Below the pieces are notes generated by a model, which had not been told where the DNA came from, searched no databases, and was given only the letters and a program-made list of their open reading frames with translations. DNA of 64,000 nucleotides from Euonymus europaeus (taxonomy: Eukaryota > Streptophyta > Magnoliopsida > Celastrales > Celastraceae). The stretch is taken from assembly GCA_963580455.1 (NCBI GenBank), contig OY756965.1, forward strand, positions 5,220,501 to 5,284,500, read 5' to 3'. A program made the position numbers and the translations under genes. Shown here one piece after another: positions 55,169 through 64,000 of the stretch (the first letter of the stretch is position 1; each line of letters opens with the position of its first letter).

Positions 55169-55377
55169 ACATATGCATACCGGGTTGGGGAGGATCGGGT
55201 CACGGGGTGAATCAAGGATCGGGGCAGAGCAAAGATCCATGACCGCCCCGATCCGTGGTCAGGTCAAAAAATTTTGATTCGTCACCGCCCCAGTACTTGT
55301 TTGGGTCGGATAATATCCGCGTGGATCGGGGCGGGGCGGATCGGGTTGGAACGCAATTGGCCATCCCTAGGTGAGAT

Positions 55378-57239
55378 AAGTTGACTGTAGCATATACATA
55401 TATGTAAAATTAATCGATCACAGTAACAAATGTGTTGAAAAAAATATGGATCGTACTGACTGCATGTATGCATCAATCCGCTTCGCATATGGAGTAGCCC
55501 ATGCAGATGCGCAATATCTGTAGTAACCTGTTCGGTTGAAACAGTTGGAAAGTGAAAGGCTAATATATAGTCCATTTGTTTGATTTTGTATCCACAGGAG
55601 ATGTTAGAAGCCGATACAAACAATTTTCAACTGTAACAATGGAACAAAATTATATGATTCTTCCAACAAAATGCATATAAATATTTATATACAGTACTTG
55701 ATCTCCACCCTACACGTAATCATGTAGCTTGATAGGCCTAGCCCTGGTACGGGACACTCTCCTTGCTCCACTACTAACATCGTTAGTGGTAGTAATGATT
55801 AGTACAGCCTCGGGGCTGTACTAGTGTCATAAGTGCAGCCATGCAGATGTACTAGTTTTATAAGTATATCCATGCGGCTGTATTAAGTATTATTGAATTG
55901 CTTCGCACTCTCACGCTGCTCACCACCTCTCATTGTACTAAGTATTTTTGTATTAAATATTAACGTTTTATTCATAGGGTTTTATATTAAGTATGCCTTT
56001 TCTCAAAATAAAATAATCTATATAATTAAACAAATGATGTGGTCATCTAGCAGCCAAGACAGAGTCGGATACTACCACATGTGGAGGGGGAGAAGAGAAA
56101 GGAAAGGGATTAGAGTTTTTTAAATTTTTTCAATTGATGACATTTTTTATTTTTTACACTAATGCCATGTCATATAATACAGATTTTGTATTTTCATTCA
56201 ATAAAATGTCATGTCACAAAATAGAAGCCACTTCAGACATTTTTAAAGGAAATTGGTGTGAGGAGCTAACGGAGACCCCTTTGCAAAATTGAGGGCCTTC
56301 TTCAGCCCAAAAAAAGTACAAGGATTCAATTGACCCTTTTTGCAAAGTAGAGCAGCTTTTGTAGGGGTAAGGCTTTGAGCAAGAAGAATTGAAATTAATT
56401 TTTTTTTCCGTTCATTTTCTCTATGTTCCATTTTCTCTATAATCTGGTTTAATCTTGTCAAAAAATAGTTGAAAGGGAATTTAAATACAATCATAAAATA
56501 ATTAAAGTAGAAGAAAATGCACTTACCAGCTTTAGTCAACAGCAAGGAAGGAGACAAATATCACATACCGCACAATCAAGGGCATCATATTCTACAATAT
56601 ATTGGCAAACCACCATTATAATCAACTTTATAATGTCATAGTAAATTAGAAGATAAAAAAATAACACAAAGAACTCACCATCCTCAAACACTTATCAGAC
56701 TCACCTTACAATAAAAACATGAAACCCTCAATAAATAGTAATGTTGAAACAACTTATTCAACATACAAAATTATTTATATTCTCTGCCCACTCAAGACAA
56801 TATATACACAAACCAAAAAAGAGATTTCAAAAGAGCAGGTTTTGTCATTTTTATAATAATTTAATATTATAAAAATAACAGTTAAACCGAAAAAGGTCAC
56901 TTTATGTGCTTTGCCAACTCTTGCTTTTATAATAGGAGAGAGACACTGATGTGATAGGGAGTAGGGGGTTTGGGTAGGGTTAATAGGAAGGGGAATTTGT
57001 TTAACACCACCCTTACACCAAACCATTTAGATAAATTTCAAGTCGTGCTAACACAATTAACATAATTAAAAAAAATTAAAAATAAAAATTTTATAGAAAA
57101 TTAACATAACAATTTATTCTAATCAAACTGTAGATTTTCATACATATTTTAAATGTGCGCCATTAGATCCCTTTTCAAATTTTCATTCATTGAATTGTTA
57201 CGAACTTGTTCCACTCGCATGTGGATTAAGTGTGCAAGA
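55378..57239. other. Unannotated intergenic stretch
   Basis: No gene is recognised. At about 55790-55890 a 31-bp phrase (TAGTGTCATAAGTGCAGCC...) is repeated in a diverged tandem copy next to a small palindrome GTACAGCC...GGCTGTAC. At 56110-56220 there are repeated ATGCCATGTCA/ATGTCATGTCAC phrases, perhaps an old MITE. Confidence 0.35.
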
Positions 57240-57279
57240 ACGTTGGGATAGGAAATTATGTTGATGGACTATTCCAAAT

Positions 57280-57400
57280 GTGCGCCAATGGTATAGTGAT
57301 AGTGTCTCAACCCAATTCTAAGGAGGTCAAGAGTTCGAGGCACGAAGGTGGAGTATTTCCCAATAAAAGTGTGATTAAGGCTCATGGGCCAGAAGAGTGT
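57280..57400 (+). repeat. Possible second SINE head (pol III box-like)
   Basis: CCAATGGTATAGTGATAG (57285-57302, A-box-like) is followed about 30 bases later by AGAGTTCGAGGC (57330-57341, B-box-like). No tail or TSD was seen and no tRNA cloverleaf can be drawn. Confidence 0.3.
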
Positions 57401-57539
57401 CATTTCTTGACCATCTAATGGCATCTTTTGAATGTGTTGATTTTGTCATTCAACATCAATTTAATGACTTGGGGATTTCAAGGTGGCATGGGGTAGAAGC
57501 TAGTTTTTTTTATTACGATGAGGATGATGAGGAAGTCAA

Positions 57540-58301
57540 GGGTTTTGATACTTCAACTATTTAAAACTCGAGGATGAATTTTTCCCAACAAGAGGAGAAT
57601 GATGGAGATCAAGGATCATAGCGAACCAAGAGTCTCTCGCTATATCTCCATTGCTTTCTTCGATTCTATGGCTGATCTTTTTGAATTCAAAGCCGGTGCA
57701 AGTGATCTCATAGGTGGATGGGGAATAACTCGAGATAGGAAAGCATCAAGCAAGAGATGGCTTTTACTAAATAAGGCCAGTTTTCCTAAGCGGTTGCGGC
57801 TTTTGCAGGCAATCAAGGCGCTCGATACCGATTCTGTTAAATATTAAGATTTGAATGAATATTGGTTTATTTGGACGTTTAAGTCTTATTTTAGTTAGTT
57901 TTATTTCTAATTTTATGTTTTATTAGTTAATATAATTTTTGGGTCACTTTTATTAGGTTTTCTATAGTTTTAGGATGTAATAGCATTGTCGTAATTTTAT
58001 ATTATTTACAAAAATGAATTTAATTATTATTAGTGTTTTATTTGAATTTTAGGAAGTATATTTTAGGAGTCAAGTAGATTAGGAAAGTTATGATTGAATT
58101 AGAATTCTCAAGAGTCTATAAACATAATATAAATAGGCTCGTAAGACTTTTGTTTAGTCGCTTTTGATTAATGAGAATTCTATCAACATTTAGGTTGTTA
58201 CTAGAATAACACATTCTTCTATAAATCCTTCCATTTTTTGTATTCATTATGCATCAAACTCTACACAAGAAGAGATTTGATGAATTGAAAATCGAGTTGG
58301 G
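57540..58301 (+). mobile_element. Ty3/gypsy 3'-end remnant, left part
   Basis: A short coding-like end (around 57565-57600, ACTCGAGGATGAATTTTTCC...GAGGAGAATGATGG) resembles the 'LRTR-EFF-EGE-D' tail commonly found after gypsy integrases. It is followed by AT-rich DNA and a TATA-bearing segment (ATAATATAAATAGGCTCG, near 58125) that could be an LTR promoter. No integrase core is visible. The sequence resumes after the solo LTR at 59313. Confidence 0.35.
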
Positions 58302-59312
58302 TGTTAGAAATATTTGTAAATAATGAACTGTTTCCAAAGATATTATGAATACATGCAAGATATATAGATATCAAGAAACAACAAAATATAGATATACCAA
58401 TATAAGTTACCAAACAATGAGTTGAGGAGAGAGCAAGTTATGCTAGAATGCGAATCTCCTTAAGGTGATAATACCCCAGCCACAGGTGTCTGCTTTTTTG
58501 AGCAAGAACCTCTCAAGATACAATGTTCGCTTCTGACGGTAGATGACACAAGTATACCGGCAGGATCGGTTGAACTAATATTGAAAGCACTCTCAAAAAG
58601 AAATTCAGGAAGATAGAAAGATATGGAGAAGTATTTGAACGGAGTAAAGCTTTGGAGAAAATGGTATCCTTCCCCATACCATTTGGGCTACTATTTATAG
58701 TAGAACACAAAGAAAACGGATCCCTAAAATGTAGAGATCTAGAAATAAATCCACTATTAAACCGAATTAATACTGTAACGAAAATATTTGAATCAAAATC
58801 GTAACGGATATTTTGAATTTTGAATAAGTCTCATGTCCACATTCAATGAATATGGGTAATGGGCTAGAGTAAAATATTAAGTCTAAATGGGCTACGTAAG
58901 CCCAAGCCCAAACGCAAACCCGAGCCCGACCCAGTGGGGCGGGCGGCGCACGCATGTGTGTTTTGGTGAGCCCAAGCCCATTATGTAGAGTCTCTATCCC
59001 TCACAAAAGCTTGGCGCCCTTGGGTCCAAGTCTTACATCCAACACTTGGGTTTATAAACCCATGTGACACAACACAATTCTTCAATGGAGGATTCCCACA
59101 TTTATATTATTTTGCACTTAATATATCATGTCTAACATGACCACTTTGGAATCAATTTTCATTCAACCAAAAAATGGTTTTGGACAACTTTCAACTCCAA
59201 TCTCTAATCTTCATATTGAAGATTAGAACTCATTAAATTATATTCAACTAATACTCAATTAGTTGTAATTAATTATTAGTCAAATAGTGATTGACCACCA
59301 TTTTTTCCAACA
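58302..59312 (-). mobile_element. Solo LTR (probably copia) with perfect TSD
   Basis: A 1011-bp unit with ends TGTTAGAAATA (left) and TTTTTTCCAACA (right), flanked by a perfect 5-bp repeat TTGGG (58297-58301 and 59313-59317). On the minus strand it starts TGTTGGAAAAAATGG and carries a TATA box CTACTATAAATAGTAGCC (near 58700), so transcription would run in the minus direction. No PBS or coding sequence flanks it, hence a solo LTR. Confidence 0.85.
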
Positions 59313-60140
59313 TTGGGTGTGTCTAAGGCAAATCTCAAGGAGGACTGTTGACCGATGTGAGATTAACTTAGACTAAGTTTGTTTTATATCTTTTTTAGCT
59401 CTCTTTTATTGGGTTGACTGAGTTAAGTATTTGACCTAATGTATTTTGCTATATGTGTTACTCATGTGGTGTTTGTGTCTAGAGTGCCATGTGTGCTGGT
59501 TTCTAAAAGTTTTTTCGCTTGTTCTGATGTATCGAGGGAATTGTTGTTGTATTGAAAAAATCAAAAGAACGAGAGTATCCAGAGGATTCTATTTGTGTTG
59601 TTCTTGTTTAAATCTTCTTCTTGAGTGTGCTTAAAATCTGCAATTTGTTTTTGCTCTTATCTATCTATCTTTTATTACTAAAATTATATAGCCCGTACAA
59701 ATCAGGCTACTCAGCTTCGCTCTCTGCGTCTATCCACACTCCAAACCTAAACTTACCTGTGCGAGAAAGAGACGCAGACGGTAGACCAAATCCCAAGCTT
59801 GCTGGCCGCATGTGGAGGTACAGTCGAGGTCGACACTCGACAAGTGCGATATTTCTCTCTCTGTATCTTTCTATAACTCTTTCTCTCTCTAATAGTCTGA
59901 TTCGCTCTTTGTATATCTCTCTGATCTCTCTTGAGGCAAGTCCATCCCTGATTTTTTTGTTGTTTTGTATTTCTATGGGATTTGTGGCTTTGTTATTATC
60001 TTAATGGGTAGTTGATTAGTTGGTACCGGGTAGTGGGTAGTCAGGTAGTGGAACTTTTTGTGGTTAATGGGTACTGGCAGTGAAAATTTTGTGGTTGAAA
60101 ATTGTGAATTTGTTGTTTTGCAGTGTGCTTCATTCTTATT
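59313..60140. other. Gypsy remnant right part and leader of the second hAT
   Basis: Continues the sequence interrupted by the solo LTR to about 59640. From 59690 a CT-rich block (TCTCTCTCTGTATC..., CTTTCTCTCTCTAATAG) could be the leader of the hAT gene, with a donor-like GGCAAGTCC near 59940 and an acceptor TTGTTTTGCAG near 60123, just before its ATG. Confidence 0.35.
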
Positions 60141-62160
60141 ATGAATTCAGACAACATGAGTTCTATAGCTGCTACTAATACTGCTGCCTCTAGTTCTGAT
60201 ATTGCTGAAAATGAAAATTCGAGTGCATCTATTTGGAAAATATGTCAATAAGATTTCCAAAGTTGGAGAAAAAGGTGGCAAGTGGATGTGGCAGTGCAAT
60301 TATTGTAGCATGACCTACACTTCTTCCCATTATAGAGTGAAGGCACATTTGTTGCAAACAAGTAATTGTAGAATTGAAAAGTCAAAAAAAACAACTTCAT
60401 CAATTAGAGTTGAGATTAGTAAATTGTTGGAGGAAGCTGAAATAAGGATAAGGCCCCAACAAGTTCCACTTCCAAGTTCCCAATCCATAGGGCATTCAGC
60501 AAGTTCAAATTCAATTCCCAATACAAGCACAGATTTTTTAAGGGCTGGTTTTGGTGCTAAGATGCGAAAAGATCCTTCCCCACTAGAAAATGCTTTCAAT
60601 AATGAAGCTCGTGAGCAGCTTAAAAGCTTATGTGCAAGAATGTTCTACTCGGGTGGATTACCATTCCACTTTGCAAGAAATCCCTACTACATTCAAATGG
60701 TGTCATTTGCAACTAATTATAACATACCTGGTTTTGTTCCTCAAGAATATAATGCTTTGAGGACTACTTTGCTTCAGAAGGAGAAGGCGAACATTGAAAG
60801 ATTACTACTTCCAATCAAGGGGAGTTGGAGAGAAAAGGGAGTTAGCATTGTTAGTGATAGATGGACAGATGTTCAGAAGAGATCACTAATTAATTTCATG
60901 GCTGCATCAGAGTGTGGACCAGTTTTTTTGAAAGCAGTTAATTGTGAAGGGGAGAGAAAAGACAAGCACTTTATTGCTCACTTGATGAGGGAGACTATTA
61001 TAGAGGTGGGTCATCTAAATGTCGTGCAAGTGATTACAGATAATGCCCTTGTTTGCAAAGCAGCAGGTTTGTTAGTTGAGAATCAATTTCCCTTAATTTT
61101 TTGGACTCCATGTGTGGTGCATACACTTAATCTTGCTTTGAAGAACATATGTGCTGCTAAGCATACTGATTGTGAGGACAATGGAGTTGGATAATTAATG
61201 TAGTTGTTGATGTGGTTTTCATTAGAAATTTCATAGCAAGCCACTCTATGAGATTTGCTATGTTTAACAAGTTTGTTACCTTGAAGTTACTTGCTGTTGC
61301 TGAGACAAGATTTGCTTCAAACATTATGATGTTGAAAAGATTTAAGCTTGTGAAGTGTGGTCTTCAGGAGATGGTTATCTCTGATTTGTGGGAATGCTTA
61401 CAAAGAGGACGATGTTGGCAAGGCTAGATTTGTGAAGAAGAAAATCTTTGATGATGTCTGGAGGGATAAAATTGATTATATTCTTGCATTCACCGGTCCT
61501 ATCTATGACATGTTTCGCTTTACTGATACAAACAAACCTACACTTCACTTGATTTATGAAATATGGGATTCTATGATCGAAAATGTGAAGAGGATCATAT
61601 ACAGGTTTGAAAAGAAGCAACTTAATGAAGAATCTAGGTTTTTTTTCTTCAGTAGTTAATTCTATTCTTGTGGATAGGTGGACCAAGAGTTGCAACCTCT
61701 TCATTGCCTAGCACATTCCTTAAATCTGAGGTACTATAGTGAAGCATGGCTTCAAGCTGATGCTACTCGAGTTCCTCCACACCGAGATGAAGAGGTTTTT
61801 GAAGAGCGAAATGAATGATTGAGGAGATATTTTCCAAATAATGATGAAAGAAGGAAGGCGAATCTGGAATTTGTTTATGGTTCATCTACTACTTTATTGC
61901 AATCTTTGGCATTGAAGCTACTTTGTCAACCATGTTCCTCTTCATGTTGTGAAAGGAATTGGAGCACCTACTCTTTTATTTACTCAGTCAAAAGGAACAA
62001 AATTCAACCACAACACACTGAAGATTTAGTGTTTGTACACACTAATCTGCCCCTTCTTGCTAGGAGGGCTGAGCAATATAGCAAAGGAAAAACACGAATG
62101 TGGGATATTGCTGGAGATAGTTTTGATCCATTGATGGTGCAGGAGAACTTGAAATTCTAG
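60141..62160 (+). pseudogene. Second hAT transposase (BED / DUF659 / dimerisation type), pseudogene
   Basis: Start MNSDNMSSIAATNTAASSSD at 60141. A single extra A in a run near 60237 shifts the frame into a 330-codon open block. That block has the BED finger WMWQCNYCSMTYTSSHYRVK (about 60280-60350), then MFYSGGLPFHFARNPYYIQM, VSIVSDRWTDVQKRSLINFM and FWTPCVVHTLNLALKNIC, the DUF659-type transposase core. After 61194 the frame breaks several times. The dimerisation domain survives in part (PCSSSCCERNWSTYSFIYSV, 61935-61995), ending near 62160. The coding order is complete but frameshifts and stops disable it. The left end of the element was not found. Confidence 0.82.
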
Positions 62161-62455
62161 CATATCTCTTGATGAACCAGAAGTAGAACAAGCATTGTTT
62201 GATGAAGGTGCTGTTGCTAAGGGTCATAAAGAGGATGATGATGTTGCTGATATTGGTGGTGGTGGTGATGCTTAGGGACTTTGGTCCATTTTGTTTTATT
62301 GTCAATTTGTCATGGATGATATTTCTAATAGTTTATGTAACTATCTTTGAATTTGATGGATTGCTGAACTTATGTTTAATATTTCTATTTCTATTTGATA
62401 TTTTTAATTACATTAGTATTTAGTACTTATGTGATATATTTATACATATATATTG
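62161..62455 (+). other. 3' end region of the second hAT gene
   Basis: Acidic coding-like tail remnants and AT-rich 3' UTR; no separate gene. Confidence 0.4.
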
Positions 62456-63360
62456 TATCCGCCGCACCCTCACCGCACCGGTATTCTTCGGGTTAGTTTG
62501 GTAGAGAGGTTGGCTCAGAGATTATAAGCTGGTGTATAAGCTGTTAAAATAAGCTAGTGTATAAGCTGTCAAAATAAGCTACTTTAAGGTGTATACGTGT
62601 TTGGTTGTGTTAATTTGTTTATAGAGTAAAAGCTGTCAAATTACCAATAAGGGTATTCAAAGAAGTTTAATAATAATACATAACAAATAAGTTTAAAATT
62701 ATAATAAAATGAGATTTCTAAAATATTTAACGTAAATATAATAATTCATGCATCAAATTTAGAAATATCAACGAAAATTTTCAAAATAACACGAGAAATA
62801 TTGATGTTTCATACATATTGAACACGAGAAATATTGATGTTTCATACATTCGAAAATGTGATTTCTAATAAAGAGCTATTGACAGGGACGATTTGGTTTT
62901 ACATAAAGGCTAATCACTAAGGAGCAACAAATATTAAGTGGGCACAGACCCCTCTTGTCAGATGAACCCTTCCCCGCATTGGTTGATTAAATAACTGGAA
63001 ATTTATTTTTCTTTCCTGCGTTTTCAAACGACTTTTTACTTTTACTTAAGATATATATAAAAGGATGAAAGCACAGCAACTATGGAAACTCTTATGCACG
63101 TGAGGGGTAGTCAAGGGATTAAGCTACGACGTGAGCAAATAATCTCACGGAAGGAGCGGGTATTAATCCGGCAGCTTGTTATAGCTTTTAAGCTCAATTT
63201 TTAAGTATGTTTGGTAAAGTAGCTTGTAATAGCTTTTTAAGCCAACTTAATAAGCTGCTACCCTCTTTACCAAACGGATCATTTTTTTAGAATTGTGGAA
63301 TCCGCGTATCCCACACCCCCGAATCCGTACTCCCGCACCCATATCGGTGCTTCTTAGATT
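62456..63360. mobile_element. Right end of the second hAT, interrupted by a TIR element
   Basis: GC-rich CCGCCGCACCCTCACCGCACC (62459-62479) and CGCACCCATATCGGTGCTTC with TTA (63334-63356) look like two parts of one hAT subterminal/terminal region. Between them, 62496-63276 is bounded by imperfect inverted ends GTTTGGTAGAGAGG and CCTCTTTACCAAAC. It contains reiterations of TATAAGCTG and a 33-bp tandem duplication at 62789-62850 (AACACGAGAAATATTGATG). No TSD could be confirmed. Confidence 0.45.
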
Positions 63361-64000
63361 GTGGGTGAGAGCTCGATTTCATTAGTTTAACCGTGATTTC
63401 CAGTCGCCTTCGCCTTGGTTGTGCTTGGTCAACACCAGTTTTGGTGGCTCGCCGACTCTGTGCGAGTTTTGATTAATTAGATAGAGCTGACCGACTAATC
63501 TAGCCTTAGTTTCGTCTCTCCTACTTGTAATTAAACTGAGATGTCTCCTGCTATGAATTCGGCATTCTATGTATCTTTTTGCTGGGTTTATGTGCTGTAA
63601 ATTTGGATGTCTACAGGTTCTTTTTACTTCGTCTCTGTGTTTTGTTTGATGTCTGGTTGTTTAAAACTCATGAGGTTTTTGGTTGGTCGAACCAGTGTTA
63701 TGCAGGATGCCAAAGGCTGCAGTTGCTTGTATTGCCTCAATAGTTCCAGCGCTTAGCCCTCTACTTCATCTGATCGGCTTCTTTTCGACTTTTCAGGTAG
63801 GCCTTCTATTATCCCCTTTTAGAATAATTTCCGAGCATTTTTCTTTGGGTAATTGTTCAGTGTTTGATCCCATAATGTTGAAGTTGTTACTACATGATTT
63901 CATAACTGGTTTAGGACTTACTTTAGGCCATGTGATCTTTGTTTTCTCTTCCGTCTCTGTTCTTCGTTTAATCATTTCACATATGAGAAAGGCCATGGAT
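63361..64000 (+). other. Possible 5' end of a host gene running off the window
   Basis: The style changes here to balanced, CT/GT-rich text like a plant leader. An acceptor-like TGTTATGCAG at 63705 is followed by an ATG at 63707 and 30 codons (MPKAAVACIASIVPALSPLL...), then a donor-like TTTTCAG followed by GTAGG at 63797. I do not recognise the peptide. It may be a first coding exon, or chance. Confidence 0.25.

Larger units (their letters stand above)
49845..55369 (-). mobile_element. hAT DNA transposon, 5.5 kb
   Basis: Ends are TAGGGATGGC at 49845 and the inverted GCCATCCCTA-type end at 55369. Flanking 8-mers are GGTAAGAT (49837-49844) and GGTGAGAT (55370-55377), an 8-bp TSD with one mismatch. 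Both subterminal zones (49850-50010 and 55180-55365) are rich in GCGGGGC, GATCGGG and CCGCCCCG motifs, in contrast with the AT-rich interior. A BED-type hAT transposase gene on the minus strand (51200-53429) is decayed. Confidence 0.9.

Noticed and set aside
54983..55277. Open frames with HTHTHIYIYIYI-type sequence
   Set aside because: Direct translation of the AT/GT microsatellite; no gene.
55893..56557. Short frames of 76 and 104 codons
   Set aside because: No domain, signal or context; consistent with chance in AT-rich DNA.
57280..57345. Possible tRNA gene
   Set aside because: Only box-like motifs; no cloverleaf and B box imperfect.

Overview
The window is nuclear DNA of a flowering plant, most likely a eudicot. 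It is AT-rich, its genes have introns, and it carries plant-specific families: a BASIC PENTACYSTEINE (BPC) transcription factor, a peroxisomal acyl-activating enzyme, and Athila, Tekay, SIRE, CACTA, MULE and hAT transposable elements. I could not identify the species. Only two host genes look intact: the BPC factor at 2799-3698 (minus) and the acyl-CoA synthetase at 37255-38907 (plus). Most of the rest is a deep nest of transposable elements, many with boundaries that can be read from target-site duplications (TSDs).

Layout. 1-2640: nothing recognised. 2799-4656: BPC gene with a probable 5'-UTR intron and a GA/CT-rich leader. 5452-5932: non-autonomous hAT MITE with a perfect 8-bp TSD. 6180-6484: SINE-like repeat. 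7890-8358: polyadenylated retro-insert. 8655-14105: 3' end of a SIRE-type copia element (minus), whose extra 'env-like' reading frame is split by a solo Tekay-type LTR (10327-13297); that LTR carries a GC-rich fold-back element with 166-bp arms. 14126-17025: 5' part of an Athila element (LTR, PBS, gag). 17026-17370 and 21321-22790: pieces of one copia polyprotein (minus), separated by the 5' part of a Tekay-type element (LTR, PBS, gag) at 17371-21320. 22965-32355: full-length CACTA element with TSD GAT, sitting in the zf-RVT region of an old LINE. 32409-33990: a second, younger LINE (minus) with a poly(A) tail. 34505-34839: fold-back MITE. 34841-35720: fragment of a plant mobile domain gene.

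37255-38907: intronless acyl-activating enzyme ending in Ser-Arg-Met, a peroxisomal targeting signal. 39357-42772: second SIRE 3' end (minus: RNase H, env-like ORF, polypurine tract, LTR). 42835-46030: cluster of four unrelated tandem-repeat families around a possible Tat/Ogre LTR remnant; one array has an exact 96-bp core period and stays open for 173 codons on the minus strand. 47000-48760: decayed MULE/FAR1-type transposase. 49845-55369: hAT element with BED-type transposase remnant and an 8-bp TSD (7/8 match). 57540-59640: gypsy remnant interrupted by a solo LTR (58302-59312, perfect TSD TTGGG). 60141-62160: second hAT transposase pseudogene (BED/DUF659 type). 62496-63276: TIR element. 63370-64000: possibly the start of another gene.

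The two host genes show no functional link. The elements mainly record an insertion order: SIRE before the solo LTR before the fold-back element; copia before Tekay; LINE A before CACTA. Premature stops in the Tekay gag are all TAG, and the CACTA genes are also rich in TAG, as expected from C-to-T decay at methylated CAG sites. I found no unmistakable new biological system. The strongest candidates for unexpected structure are the 96-bp coding-compatible array, the near-perfect fold-back element and the tandem-repeat cluster.
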